A stretch of DNA of 64,000 bases from Nocardia acididurans (GCF_016741815.1 NZ_JAERRJ010000010.1:310001-374000); one strand, 5' to 3'; counted from the first letter of the stretch, positions 17,115-26,173 are shown. Notes: generated by a model not told the origin, from the sequence alone. Translations and numbers: made by a program.

Positions 17115-18569
17115 ATGACTTCCACACTCTCCGCCGAACCGCCCGCGACGGGCCTGGCGAAACCGAAACCGCTCGCCGCTGTCATTGCGGCCGTGGGCAT
17201 TCCGATGTTCATGGTGACCCTCGACAACCTGGTCGTGACCAATGCATTGCCAGTCATCCGGACCGAGCTCAACGCCTCACTGACCGACCTGCAGTGGTTC
17301 GTCAACGCCTACACGCTGGCCTTCGCCTCACTGCTGCTCACGGCCGCCGCGCTCGGCGACCGGATCGGGCGGCGGCGCATGTTCCTGGCGGGCATCGCGC
17401 TGTTCACCCTCGCTTCGGCGGCGTGTGCGCTGGCCACCGAGCCGTGGATGCTGATCGCGGCGCGGGCCGCGCAGGGGTTCGGCGGGGCGGCGGTGCTGCC
17501 GCTGTCGCTGACCCTGCTGTCGGAGGCGGTGCCCGAGAAGATGCGCAGTGCGGCCATCGGCATCTGGGGCGGCATCACCGGGCTCGGCGTGGCGCTGGGG
17601 CCCGTGGTCGGCGGCGCGGTCGTCGAGGGGCTGAGCTGGCAGTGGATCTTCTGGCTGAATGTGCCCATCGGGATTCTCGCGGTGCCGTTCGCGGCTCGTG
17701 TACTGAGTGAATCCTTCGGTGGCGCACGGCAATTGGATCTGATCGGGCTGGTGCTGTCGGCGGGCGGCGTACTGGCCGTGGTGTGGGGCGTCGTGCACGG
17801 CGCGGACGACGGCTGGACCTCCGGCCCGGTGCTGGGCGGATTGCTCGGCGGCGCGGCGCTGCTCGCGGCATTCATCGTCTGGGAACTGCGGAGTCCGGAA
17901 CCCATGCTGCCGCTGCGGTTGTTCCGTTCCCGCGGCTTCAGCGTGATCAACACGGTGATCCTCACCTTCTCGGTGGGCGTGTTCGGCGCGATCTTCCTGC
18001 TGGCCCAGTTCTTCCAGGTGGTGCAGGGATACTCGCCACTCGAGGCGGGTGTGCGGACGCTGCCGTGGACCATGGCCCCGATGGTGGTGGCCCCGATCGC
18101 CGGGCTGATCGTGGACCGGGTCGGACCCCGTGTCCTGGTCGCCGTGGGGCAGGCGCTGCTGGCGGTAGCCCTGGCGTGGATGGCGCTGGTCTCAAGTGTC
18201 GACATGGCTTACAGCGCACTGGTGCTGCCGTTCGTGCTGGGCGGCGTCGGCATGGGCCTGACCTTCGCGCCGAGCGCCACGGTCGTCATGGCCAGCGCCG
18301 CGCCCGACGACCGTGCCATGGCCTCCGGAATCAACAGCACGCTGCGCGAGGTCGGTGTGGCGCTCGGAATCGCGGTCCTCGCTTCCGTATTCGCCTCCAC
18401 TGGTTCGTATCTGACCCCGCAGAGCTACGTCGACGGGCTGGTGCCCGCCGTGTGGGTGGGGGCGGTGATTGTCGCGGTCGGCGCGGTGATCGCACTGTTC
18501 CTGCCAGGTCGCAGCGATATCGCGGCGGCGAGCGAAAGCTCCGGTGACACACCGGCCTTCGTGCACTGA
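17115..18569 (+). CDS. MFS drug exporter, DHA2 (EmrB/QacA) 14-helix family
   Basis: A 484-residue membrane protein with about 14 transmembrane helices. Family motifs: LDNLVVTNALPVIRTELNAS in helix 1 (the DHA2 D1-like motif), GDRIGRRRMFLAG (motif A) and GPVVGGAVVEGLSWQWIFWL (motif C). Proton-driven drug or toxin export is expected. The ATG at 17115 follows GGATC weakly; the upstream frame overlaps the operators and is rejected. It is divergent from tetR and followed by a strong hairpin terminator. Confidence 0.92.
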   Translation: MTSTLSAEPPATGLAKPKPLAAVIAAVGIPMFMVTLDNLVVTNALPVIRTELNASLTDLQWFVNAYTLAFASLLLTAAALGDRIGRRRMFLAGIALFTLASAACALATEPWMLIAARAAQGFGGAAVLPLSLTLLSEAVPEKMRSAAIGIWGGITGLGVALGPVVGGAVVEGLSWQWIFWLNVPIGILAVPFAARVLSESFGGARQLDLIGLVLSAGGVLAVVWGVVHGADDGWTSGPVLGGLLGGAALLAAFIVWELRSPEPMLPLRLFRSRGFSVINTVILTFSVGVFGAIFLLAQFFQVVQGYSPLEAGVRTLPWTMAPMVVAPIAGLIVDRVGPRVLVAVGQALLAVALAWMALVSSVDMAYSALVLPFVLGGVGMGLTFAPSATVVMASAAPDDRAMASGINSTLREVGVALGIAVLASVFASTGSYLTPQSYVDGLVPAVWVGAVIVAVGAVIALFLPGRSDIAAASESSGDTPAFVH

Positions 18570-18572
18570 TCA

Positions 18573-18605
18573 GATTCGGCACCGGGACCACCCCGGTGCC
18601 GAATC
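18573..18605 (+). terminator. Terminator after the MFS gene
   Basis: A perfect 14-bp stem (18573-18586 with 18592-18605), 5-nt loop, followed by CATTT. It lies 3 bp after the stop of the exporter gene and ends the unit before the DoxX-type gene. Confidence 0.85.
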
Positions 18606-18660
18606 CATTTCCACGACCGAACCACGATCGAACCACAGCCGAAATACCCGGAGCCCCATC

Positions 18661-19164
18661 ATGTTCGAGACCCTGCTGCTCCTGATCATCCCCACCCTGG
18701 CCCTCCGTGTGCTCGGCGCCCTCGGCGTCGCCCGCTTCGGCACCTGGCGCGTCTCGGCGGCGCACGGGCTGGCCTTCCTGCTCCTCATGACCGGCACCGC
18801 CCACTTCGTCCCCGACACCGTCACCGTCATGCCCTCCCACGACGACCTGACCGCCATGGTCCCGACCTTCGTCCCGTTCCCCGACTTCATGGTCTACGCC
18901 ACCGGCGTCCTGGAACTACTGGGCGCACTCGGGCTGGTGATCACCGCGACCCGCACCCTCGCGGGCATCGGCCTGGCCGTGCTGTTCGTCCTCATGCTCC
19001 CCGCGAATATCCATGCGGCCGTGAACGATATCGGCCTGGACGGCGACCCGGCCACACCCCTGTGGTTCCGGATCCCGGAGCAGATCGTCTATATCGCGGT
19101 GGCCCTGTGGGCCGCGCGCGTCACGCTCCGCCCACGGCAGCCCGCGCCCGCTCGATCTCGTTGA
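18661..19164 (+). CDS. DoxX-family small membrane protein
   Basis: A 167-residue protein with four hydrophobic helices (first MFETLLLLIIPTLALRVLGA; later YATGVLELLGALGLVITATR, the conserved DoxX helix, then LFVLMLPANIHAAVNDI). The family includes MhqP/CatD proteins of Bacillus that accompany quinone and thiol-stress enzymes. Its 3' end overlaps the convergent HxlR gene by 44 bp, and a nitroreductase lies beyond, the same combination of families as in the YodB/CatR regulon. No electron-transfer motif is visible. Confidence 0.78.
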   Translation: MFETLLLLIIPTLALRVLGALGVARFGTWRVSAAHGLAFLLLMTGTAHFVPDTVTVMPSHDDLTAMVPTFVPFPDFMVYATGVLELLGALGLVITATRTLAGIGLAVLFVLMLPANIHAAVNDIGLDGDPATPLWFRIPEQIVYIAVALWAARVTLRPRQPAPARSR

Positions 19165-19504
19165 TGTTCTCCTCGGTCCACAGCCGCAGCGCCCGGATCA
19201 GTCCGGCCAGGCTGTGGCCGAGATCCGTCAGCGTGTACTCCACGCGCGGCGGAATCGTGGGATGCACTGTGCGCGTGACGAATCCATCGGACTCCAGCCC
19301 GCGCAGGGTCTGCGTGAGCATCTTCTGCGACACCCCGCCGATCCGGCGGCTGAGATCGGTGTAGCGCATGGTGCCGTGCTCGAGCAGCGCGTCGATCACC
19401 AGCATCGTCCACTTGCTCGCGATGTGGTCGAGCACCTGGCGGGTAGGGCATTTGGGGGAGAACACATCCGCGGGCAGACCGGACGATTCGACAATGGTTC
19501 GCAC
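19121..19504 (-). CDS. HxlR (DUF24)-family regulator with an N-terminal redox-type cysteine
   Basis: A 127-residue winged-helix protein: KCPTRQVLDHIASKWTMLVI, then LSRRIGGVSQKMLTQTLRGL (recognition helix) and TIPPRVEYTLTDLG (wing). Cys19 before the first helix is in the place of the redox-sensing Cys of YodB, CatR and HypR. It is divergent from the nitroreductase gene and convergent with the DoxX gene, both plausible targets. A short dyad lies in the divergent promoter. Confidence 0.88.
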   Translation of the reverse strand: MRTIVESSGLPADVFSPKCPTRQVLDHIASKWTMLVIDALLEHGTMRYTDLSRRIGGVSQKMLTQTLRGLESDGFVTRTVHPTIPPRVEYTLTDLGHSLAGLIRALRLWTEENINEIERARAAVGGA

Positions 19505-19546
19505 CTTTTCGAGCCTAACGCACTTTCAGGTGCCTTCTTCCCAATC

Positions 19547-19559
19547 GAGAGTCACTCTC
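19547..19559. promoter_or_regulatory. Dyad GAGAGT-C-ACTCTC in the hxlR/nitroreductase divergent promoter
   Basis: A 13-bp symmetric site centred 21 bp before the nitroreductase start and 49 bp before the HxlR start. HxlR-family dimers bind such short dyads. A CCAAT repeats on both flanks (19541 and 19559). Confidence 0.45.
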
Positions 19560-19573
19560 CAATAGTTAGTGGC

Positions 19574-20218
19574 ATGACCACGATGTCCGTCGCCGAAGCG
19601 ATCAACACCCGCCGCACCGTCCGCCACTACCGCCCCGACCCGGTCCCCGCCGACCTGCTCGACACCCTGCTCGCCCTCGCCGTCCAGGCCCCTTCCAGCT
19701 GGAACCTGCAGGACCGCTCGATCGTCGCGGTCACCGATCCCGCAGTGCGCGAAGGACTTACCTGGGCCACCGGCGGCCAGCCGCAGCCGCAGGAGGCCCC
19801 CGTTATGCTGGTCTTCGTCGCCGAACCGCAGAGCTGGCGCACCGACCGCAGCGACATCATCGCCCAGGGCCGCGATACCGGAGCCTGGACAGAGGCGTTC
19901 GCCACGCACTTCGCGGCGGCTTCCGCCGAATTCCAGCAGAGCCTCGACGAGCGCGGTCTACTCCGCGAGTACGCCGTCAAGAACGCCATGATCGCCGCCT
20001 CCTTCACCATGCTCGCCGCCACCGAACTCGGCCTGGCCACCTCACCCATGAACGGCTGGGACGAGGCGAAGGTGAAGAAGGTCATCGGCATCGAGGACCG
20101 CGAGGATCTGGCCATCGCCCTGCTCATGTCCGTCGGATACGCCGCCGAGCAGCGCATCCACCCCGGGCGGCGGCCGCCGGCCCGGACCGTCCACCGCGAT
20201 CGGTACGCCGCGGCCTGA
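19574..20218 (+). CDS. Nitroreductase-family flavoenzyme
   Basis: A 214-residue protein with the nitroreductase FMN motifs: INTRRTVRHYRPDPVP (phosphate-binding Arg residues near the N-terminus), AVQAPSSWNLQ and the C-terminal GIEDREDLAIALLMSVGY. Members reduce quinones or nitroaromatics with NAD(P)H. The sequence order resembles MhqN/YodC. It is divergent from an HxlR regulator, which is consistent with induction by electrophiles. The ATG at 19574 is preceded by AGTGGC, no strong ribosome site. Confidence 0.87.
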   Translation: MTTMSVAEAINTRRTVRHYRPDPVPADLLDTLLALAVQAPSSWNLQDRSIVAVTDPAVREGLTWATGGQPQPQEAPVMLVFVAEPQSWRTDRSDIIAQGRDTGAWTEAFATHFAAASAEFQQSLDERGLLREYAVKNAMIAASFTMLAATELGLATSPMNGWDEAKVKKVIGIEDREDLAIALLMSVGYAAEQRIHPGRRPPARTVHRDRYAAA

Positions 20219-20367
20219 TCCGAGCCCGGCCCGGATGTAGCGGCTGGTCGGTCCGATTCCGATTGAAGGGGTAGTCGCGGCGGTGGGTGCGGGTATCGTG
20301 CGACGTCCGAGACCCGCACATGCTCCGCAGTGACCCAGGTCAGCCGGAATCGACCCAGGTGAGCACG

Positions 20368-21249
20368 ATGTCTTTTACTGAACACCCGCAGGCGGCGGTC
20401 GCGGCCGAAGCTACTCCGGACGCTGTTGCCGCCGGATCCCCGCGGATGTCGGAGGCGGTCGAATCCGGGTCGCCGCGGGGCGAGGATCTCCGGCTCGCCG
20501 CGTGGGAGCGGGCCTCCACGATTCCGCTGGCCGTGCTGGCGGTGGTGTTCCTGGGCGCGTACGCGTGGCATGTGCTCGATGGGGGGCGGCATCCGGCGTT
20601 GGAGACGTGGCTCACGCGGGTGGACATCGCGGTGTGGGTGATCTTCGCCGCGGATTATCTGGGCCGGTTGTGGATTGCCGCGGATCGCCGCCGGTTCTTC
20701 CGGGGCAATCTGGTGGATCTGGTGATCGTGCTGCTGCCGCCGTTGCGGCCGCTGCGGTTGCTGCGGGCCGCGCTGCTGGTGATCGAGGCGATCGATCGGC
20801 ACACCCGGTTCCGGGCGCGGGCGCGGATGTCGGTCATGGTCGGGGTGAGCTCGGTGCTGCTGATCCTGCTGTGCAGTCTGGCCATGTACGACGCGGAACG
20901 GGATGCGCCGGAGAGCAATATCCAGAATTTCGGTGATGCCGCCTGGTGGTCGGTGGTGTCGGTGACCACGGTCGGGTACGGGGACCGGTATCCGGTGACG
21001 GTCGAGGGCAGGCTGGTGGCGCTGGTGCTCATGACCTTCGGCATCGGCCTCATCTCCTTCGCCATCGGCACCACCACCAGCTGGGTGATGGACAAGCTGA
21101 AGACGGTCGAGGTCTCCGCGGAGCGCACCGATCGGGAGATCGCGGTGCTGGTCGAGGAGATCCGCTCGCTGCGCGCGGAGGTCAGCGCGCTGGGCGCCGA
21201 GCGCCCCGCGGCCGGTCGGGACGACGGGGACGGTCGGAAACCCATGTGA
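20368..21249 (+). CDS. Voltage-gated-type potassium channel
   Basis: The 293-residue protein has six predicted helices, an S4-like Arg-bearing segment (PPLRPLRLLRAALLVIEAI) and the K+ selectivity filter TTVGYGD in the pore loop (FGDAAWWSVVSVTTVGYGDR). The C-terminus RTDREIAVLVEEIRSLRAEV is a likely coiled coil for tetramerisation; no RCK/TrkA domain is present. The N-terminal 45 residues are low-complexity and cytoplasmic. ATG 20368 with AGGTGA nine bases upstream is preferred; GTG 20359 is possible. Confidence 0.9.
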   Translation: MSFTEHPQAAVAAEATPDAVAAGSPRMSEAVESGSPRGEDLRLAAWERASTIPLAVLAVVFLGAYAWHVLDGGRHPALETWLTRVDIAVWVIFAADYLGRLWIAADRRRFFRGNLVDLVIVLLPPLRPLRLLRAALLVIEAIDRHTRFRARARMSVMVGVSSVLLILLCSLAMYDAERDAPESNIQNFGDAAWWSVVSVTTVGYGDRYPVTVEGRLVALVLMTFGIGLISFAIGTTTSWVMDKLKTVEVSAERTDREIAVLVEEIRSLRAEVSALGAERPAAGRDDGDGRKPM

Positions 21250-21340
21250 GCCGGGGTGTGTGCATCGCCTACCATTCGACCAGGAAGAATGTGGGCGGGC
21301 AATCAGCCCGGACTCGTACCAGCAGGGAGAGACGACCATC

Positions 21341-22402
21341 GTGGCCGATGACATCGACCGTGCCGAGCAGGATGCGGCTCTGAGTGAGGAATCGCTCGCC
21401 GCTGCCGCGGAAGCGGCCGAGAAGGCCTTTGCCGCCGCGTCGACTTTGGACGAGCTCGCGGCCGCGAAGACCGAGTATATGGGTGGTAAGTCGCCCATCT
21501 CGCTGGCACAGCGGTCGCTGGGCACCCTGCCCAAGGATGCGAAGGCCGAGGCCGGTAAGCGCGTGAACGTGGCGCGCGGCCGGGTGTCTTCGGCATTCGA
21601 GGCCCGGCAGCAGGAGCTGCTGGCCGAGCGTGACGCCGCGGTGCTGGTGGCCGAGGCCATCGATGTGACGGTTCCGGCGCGCCGGGGTGCGCTGGGTGCG
21701 CGGCATCCCATCGCCGTGCTGTCGGAGCGGGTCGCCGATGTGTTCGTGGCCATGGGCTGGGAGGTCGCCGAAGGTCCCGAGGTCGAGACCGAGCATTTCA
21801 ATTTCGACGCGCTGAACTTCCTGCCGGATCATCCGGCGCGCACCATGCAGGACACCTTCCATATCGCGCCGGAGGGTTCGCGGCAGGTGCTGCGCACGCA
21901 CACCTCGCCGGTGCAGGTGCGGTCCATGCTGTCGCGTGAGCTGCCGATCTATGTGGTGTGCCCGGGGCGGACCTTCCGCACCGACGAGCTCGATGCCACG
22001 CACACCCCGGTGTTCTCGCAGGTCGAGGGTCTGGCCATCGACAAGGGCCTGACCATGGCGCATCTGAAGGGCACGCTGGACGCCTTCGCGCGGGCGCTGT
22101 TCGGCCCGAACACCACCACCCGCATGCGGCCGTCGTACTTCCCCTTCACCGAGCCGTCCGCCGAGGTGGACGTGTGGTTCGAGGACAAGAAGGGCGGTCC
22201 GGGCTGGGTCGAGTGGGGCGGCTGCGGCATGGTGAACCCGAAGGTGCTCATCGCCTCCGGGATCGATCCCGAGGCGTACAGCGGTTTCGCGTTCGGCATG
22301 GGTCTGGAGCGGACCCTGCAGTTCCGCAACGGCCTGCCCGATATGCGCGACATCGTCGAGGGCGATGTGCGCTTCACGCTGCCGTTCGGCATCCAGTCCT
22401 GA
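21341..22402 (+). CDS. pheS: Phenylalanine-tRNA ligase alpha subunit
   Basis: A 353-residue class II synthetase subunit: N-terminal coiled coil (about residues 1-90), motif 2 region FRTDELDATHTPVFSQVEGL, MRPSYFPFTEPSAEVDVWF and motif 3 GFAFGMGLERTLQFRNGLPD. It joins PheT as an alpha2-beta2 enzyme charging tRNA-Phe. The start is GTG 21341, preceded by GGGAG about ten bases upstream. pheT begins 35 nt after the stop. A possible -10 (TACCAT, about 21272) lies upstream; no T-box or leader peptide was seen. Confidence 0.97.
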   Translation: MADDIDRAEQDAALSEESLAAAAEAAEKAFAAASTLDELAAAKTEYMGGKSPISLAQRSLGTLPKDAKAEAGKRVNVARGRVSSAFEARQQELLAERDAAVLVAEAIDVTVPARRGALGARHPIAVLSERVADVFVAMGWEVAEGPEVETEHFNFDALNFLPDHPARTMQDTFHIAPEGSRQVLRTHTSPVQVRSMLSRELPIYVVCPGRTFRTDELDATHTPVFSQVEGLAIDKGLTMAHLKGTLDAFARALFGPNTTTRMRPSYFPFTEPSAEVDVWFEDKKGGPGWVEWGGCGMVNPKVLIASGIDPEAYSGFAFGMGLERTLQFRNGLPDMRDIVEGDVRFTLPFGIQS

Positions 22403-22437
22403 CCCGATCCCCTTAATCAGAGGAAGCGAAACGTCAA

Positions 22438-24939
22438 GTGCGAGTAGCGCAATCCTGGCTGACGGAAATCCTGCGGCGCACCACCCCCGAGTGGTCGGTC
22501 ACCGCGGAGGAGCTCGACGCCGGTTTCGTCCGGGTCGGGCTGGAGGTCGAAGAGGTCGATCCGCTGCACCGGATCGAGGGCGATATCGAGAAGCCGCTGG
22601 TGGTCGGCCGCGTCGCCGAGATCACCGAGCTGACCGAGTTCAAGAAGCCGATCCGGTTCTGCAAGGTCGATGTCGGCAATCCGGAGCTGCAGGAGATCGT
22701 CTGCGGCGCACGGAATTTCGCCGTCGGCGATCTGGTCGTCGTGGTGCTGCCGGGTGGCGTGCTGCCCGGTGGATTCCAGATCAGCTCGCGGAAGACCTAC
22801 GGGCACACCAGCAATGGCATGATCTGCTCGGTCGCCGAACTCGGCATCGGCAAGGATCACAGCGGCATCCTGGTGCTCGAGCCCGGCACCGCCGAGCCCG
22901 GCGCGGACGCCAATGAGCTGCTGGGCCTGGACGATACGGTCATCGAGCTGGCCATCACCCCCGACCGCGGCTACGCCTTCTCGGCGCGCGGCCTGGCGCG
23001 GGAACTGGCCTGCGGCTTCGACCTGGAGTACAGCGATCCGGCCGTGCGGCTGCTGCCCGACTCCGAGGCGCAGGCGTGGCCGGTGAAGCTCGAGCCCGAG
23101 TCGCTGTGCACCCGGTTCGCGGTGCGCCGCGTCACCGGCATCGACCCGAAGGCCGTCAGCCCGTGGTGGCTGCAGCGCCGCCTGCTGCTCTCGGGCGTGC
23201 GGCCCATCTCCCCGGCCGTCGACGTCACCAACTACGTGATGCTCGAGCTCGGCCAGCCGCTGCACGCCTTCGACGCCTCGAAGGTGCACGGCGGCTTCGT
23301 GGTTCGCCGCGCCAACAAGGGCGAGACCCTGCGCACCCTCGACGACGCCGAGCGCGTGCTCGACGCCGAAGACGTTGTCATCGCCGATGATTCGGGCGTC
23401 ATCTCGCTCGCGGGCATCATGGGCGGCGCGAGCACCGAGGTCGGCGCGAACTCCACCGACATCCTGCTCGAGGCCGCGACCTGGAATCCGGTCGCCATCG
23501 CGCGCACCACCCGCCGCCACAAGCTCGGCTCCGAGGCGAGCCGCCGCTTCGAACGCGTCGTGGACCCCGAGGTGAATATCGCCGCGCTCGACCGTGCCGC
23601 CACCCTGCTGGCCGAAATCGCCGGTGGCACAGTCGAATCCGTGCTGACCGACGTGCGTGTGCCGGTTCCGGCCGCCGCGCCGATCAATATGAACATCGAC
23701 CTGCCGGATCGCACCGCGGGCGTGCAGTACGCCCCCGGCACCTCCAGCCGTCGCCTGCAGCAGGTCGGCTGCTCCGTCGATGTCGGCGTCAGCGACGCCG
23801 GGCACGCCCAGCTGGTCGTCACCCCGCCCAGCTGGCGGCCCGACCTCACCCAGCCCGCCGATCTGGTGGAGGAGGTGCTGCGCCTGGAGGGCCTCGACAA
23901 GATCCCGTCGGTGCTGCCCACCGCCCCCGCCGGTCGCGGCCTCAGCGCCGAGCAGCGCCGCCGCCGCGCCGTCAGCAAAGCGCTGGCCTTCTCCGGCGCG
24001 GTCGAGGTCCCGTCCCCGGTCTTCATGTCCGCCACGGTCTTCGACACCTGGGGCCTGCCCGCCGACGACGTCCGCCGCAGCACGCTGAAGGTGCTCAACC
24101 CGCTGGACGCCGAGCGCCCGGACCTGGCCTCCACCCTGCTGCCCGGCCTGCTGGAGATCGCCGCCCGCAACATCTCCCGCGGCGAACGGGATATCGCGAT
24201 CTACTGCATCGGCCAGGTCGTGCTGCCCACCTCGGAGACGGTGGCCGTGGCTCCGCTGCCCGTGGATGGCCGCCCCACCGAGGCCGAGATCGACGTGCTG
24301 CTGAAGTCCCTCCCGGATCAGCCCGTGCGGGTCTCGGCCGTCCTCACCGGCCGCCGCGAGCCGCGCGGGCCCTGGGGTCAGGGCCGCGCCGTCGAGGCCG
24401 GTGACGCCTTCGCTCTCGTCGACGCCATCGCCGACGCCGCCGGCGTCACCATCGAGCGCCGCTCCGCCGCCCACCTCCCGTGGCATCCGGGCCGCTGCGC
24501 CGAACTCCTCGTCGACGGCGTCGTGGTCGGTTACGCGGGCGAACTCCACCCGGCTGTCCTCGAGCGCTCCGGCCTCCCCCCGCGCACCTGTGCCGTGGAA
24601 CTCGACCTGGATGCCCTCCCGCTGCGCGAAATCCGCCCCGCCCCGGTGGTTTCCGCCTTCCCGGCGGTCCTCCAGGACGTGTCGGTCAGCGTCGAGAAGT
24701 CCACCCCCGCCGCCTCGGTCGAATCGGCCCTGCGCAAGGGTGCGGGCGAACTCCTGGAGAGCATCTCCCTGTTCGACGTCTACGAGGGAGCCCAGGCCGG
24801 CGAGGGCCGCAAATCCCTCACCTACGCCCTCCGCTTCCGCGCCACCGACCGCACCCTCACCGAGGACGAGGCCAGCGCCGCCCGCGATGCCGCGGTAGCC
24901 ACTGCGGCCACCGCTGTCGGAGCGGTTCTGCGCGGGTAG
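22438..24939 (+). CDS. pheT: Phenylalanine-tRNA ligase beta subunit
   Basis: An 833-residue full-length PheT: EMAP-II-like tRNA-binding domain (about residues 40-150; CKVDVGNPELQEIVCGARNF), B3/B4 editing domain (middle; NYVMLELGQPLHAFDA), B5 DNA-binding-like domain and the C-terminal ferredoxin-fold anticodon-binding domain (FPAVLQDVSVSVEK ... LRFRATDRTLTEDEASAARD). It starts at GTG 22438 with AGAGGAAG upstream. It is the last gene of the pheST operon; in Mycobacterium argC lies close downstream, but here 16.8 kb of other genes intervene. Confidence 0.97.
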   Translation: MRVAQSWLTEILRRTTPEWSVTAEELDAGFVRVGLEVEEVDPLHRIEGDIEKPLVVGRVAEITELTEFKKPIRFCKVDVGNPELQEIVCGARNFAVGDLVVVVLPGGVLPGGFQISSRKTYGHTSNGMICSVAELGIGKDHSGILVLEPGTAEPGADANELLGLDDTVIELAITPDRGYAFSARGLARELACGFDLEYSDPAVRLLPDSEAQAWPVKLEPESLCTRFAVRRVTGIDPKAVSPWWLQRRLLLSGVRPISPAVDVTNYVMLELGQPLHAFDASKVHGGFVVRRANKGETLRTLDDAERVLDAEDVVIADDSGVISLAGIMGGASTEVGANSTDILLEAATWNPVAIARTTRRHKLGSEASRRFERVVDPEVNIAALDRAATLLAEIAGGTVESVLTDVRVPVPAAAPINMNIDLPDRTAGVQYAPGTSSRRLQQVGCSVDVGVSDAGHAQLVVTPPSWRPDLTQPADLVEEVLRLEGLDKIPSVLPTAPAGRGLSAEQRRRRAVSKALAFSGAVEVPSPVFMSATVFDTWGLPADDVRRSTLKVLNPLDAERPDLASTLLPGLLEIAARNISRGERDIAIYCIGQVVLPTSETVAVAPLPVDGRPTEAEIDVLLKSLPDQPVRVSAVLTGRREPRGPWGQGRAVEAGDAFALVDAIADAAGVTIERRSAAHLPWHPGRCAELLVDGVVVGYAGELHPAVLERSGLPPRTCAVELDLDALPLREIRPAPVVSAFPAVLQDVSVSVEKSTPAASVESALRKGAGELLESISLFDVYEGAQAGEGRKSLTYALRFRATDRTLTEDEASAARDAAVATAATAVGAVLRG

Positions 24940-25003
24940 TTTCGCTGATTGCGGCTCGTCGCGCGACACACCGGGAACGGTGCCGCGGCGGGCCGCTTTC
25001 ACG

Positions 25004-25075
25004 TACGATCGAGGACATCACTTCGGTGATGGGTTGAGAAGGGAAGAGCGCCGCCGCTTACGACGCCCTCCCCGT
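25004..25075 (+). other. Promoter-like element followed by structured, gene-free sequence
   Basis: A -10-like TACGAT (25004-25009) is followed at the expected start of transcription by a perfect CATCAC-TTCG-GTGATG hairpin with a UUCG tetraloop (about 25016-25031) and then by a G/C-rich imperfect stem (about 25042-25075). No coding frame covers it on the plus strand. It may be a small RNA, a leader, or simply the pheT terminator region. Confidence 0.3.
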
Positions 25076-25081
25076 TGCGGG

Positions 25082-25198
25082 TTACCTAGCCCGGCAAATC
25101 AACCGGACCAGGTACAGGACCCCGGCGGCTGTGGCAGCGCCCGCAACGAACGAAGCCCAGTCAACCGGGGTTTCCTGTTTCAAGGAATGTTTCCCCAT
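25082..25198 (-). CDS. Possible 38-residue single-helix membrane protein
   Basis: ATG 25198 opens a short frame MGKHSLKQETPVDWASFVAG continuing with one hydrophobic helix and ending in RLICRAR, a plausible inner-membrane anchor with a basic end. AGGAGG lies 11 bases upstream and GAGGCGGG closer. Codon use is normal for the region. A longer frame from 25279 has no ribosome site. No family is recognised; small size keeps the call tentative. Confidence 0.4.
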   Translation of the reverse strand: MGKHSLKQETPVDWASFVAGAATAAGVLYLVRLICRAR

Positions 25199-25359
25199 AT
25201 CCCGCCTCACCTCCTCTCCGGGGCGGCGTGGACCAGGTCCCTGCGCCGCCACCCCCCTGTGAGAAGAAGCTGCAGTCACGATACTTGTCCGCTATGGATC
25301 TGCGGGTTGCTTTGGCGTGCCTTGTTTTTCGAGACCTTGTGGTCGGGTAGGAAGGGGAT

Positions 25360-26124
25360 ATGCAGCATCCAGCCACGCCGATCTTGAATGTGCTGACGTA
25401 TCTGCCCGAGCGGCGGATCGTGTCCACGCCCGCGATGTTCGGGGTGGAGTACGAGGATCTTCGGCTGCCCACCGGGGATGGGGAGACCGTCAACGCGTGG
25501 TTTGTGCGGGCGGTGGGGAATCCGGTGGGGCACTTGTTGTTCGCGCATGGGAACGCGGGGAATATCGGGGATCGGTCGCCGGTGCTGGCCATGCTGGCGG
25601 CGGTGGGGTTCGATGTGCTGATCTTCGACTATCGAGGGTATGGGCGCAGTACCGGGCGGCCCAGTGAGCGGGGGACCTATCTGGATGCTCGGGCGGCTCG
25701 GGCGGCGCTGTTGGCGCAGGAGGGGGTGGAGGCGGAACGTGTTGTGTACCTGGGGAAGTCGCTCGGTGGGGGAGTGATGTTGGAGTTGGCTACCGTGTAT
25801 CCGCCTGCGGCGCTGGTGCTCATGTCGACTTTCACCGGGTTGAAGGATGCGGCGAGAGCTGTATATCCGTTTCTGCCAAAGGTTTTCGTGCCGGGGGCCT
25901 ATCCGAGTCTGCGGCGGATCCCGGAGTTGCGGTGCCCGGTGCTGATCATGCACGGGGACAGTGACGAGCTGCTGCCGGTGCGGATGGGGCGGGCGCTGTT
26001 CGAGGCCGCGCCGGAGCCGAAGGAACTCGTCATCTATCCCGGGGGTGGGCACAACGATCTGATCGGGATGCCGGGGTGGGCGGAGGGGGTGGCCGAGTGG
26101 GTGCGGCGCACGCTGGATGGGTGA
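25360..26124 (+). CDS. Alpha/beta hydrolase (BEM46/ABHD17-like)
   Basis: A 254-residue hydrolase with the oxyanion motif FAHGNAGN (about residues 63-70), nucleophile elbow GKSLGG (Ser about 130), acid in HGDSDELLP and catalytic His in GGGHNDL near the C-terminus. This arrangement fits the BEM46/ABHD13/ABHD17 group of serine hydrolases, probably esterases. The substrate is unknown. ATG 25360 follows GAAGGGG six bases upstream. It stands alone at the start of the accessory stretch that separates pheT from argC. Confidence 0.87.
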   Translation: MQHPATPILNVLTYLPERRIVSTPAMFGVEYEDLRLPTGDGETVNAWFVRAVGNPVGHLLFAHGNAGNIGDRSPVLAMLAAVGFDVLIFDYRGYGRSTGRPSERGTYLDARAARAALLAQEGVEAERVVYLGKSLGGGVMLELATVYPPAALVLMSTFTGLKDAARAVYPFLPKVFVPGAYPSLRRIPELRCPVLIMHGDSDELLPVRMGRALFEAAPEPKELVIYPGGGHNDLIGMPGWAEGVAEWVRRTLDG

Positions 26125-26173
26125 ATTGTCCGGGTTAACGGCGTTCTCAGGGGTGGGTGCGTAGCCTGGCTGC

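Noticed and set aside
21250..21340. T-box or phenylalanine leader peptide before pheS
   Set aside because: The gap is only 91 bp, with no T-box sequence, no antiterminator stem and no Phe-rich short frame.
22417..25002. Long open frame (about 860 codons) antisense to pheT, and similar ones antisense to argH, the large helical protein and LCP
   Set aside because: They are shadows produced by high GC codon use; their translations are Gly/Arg/Ala-rich with no motifs, while the sense strand encodes clear enzymes.
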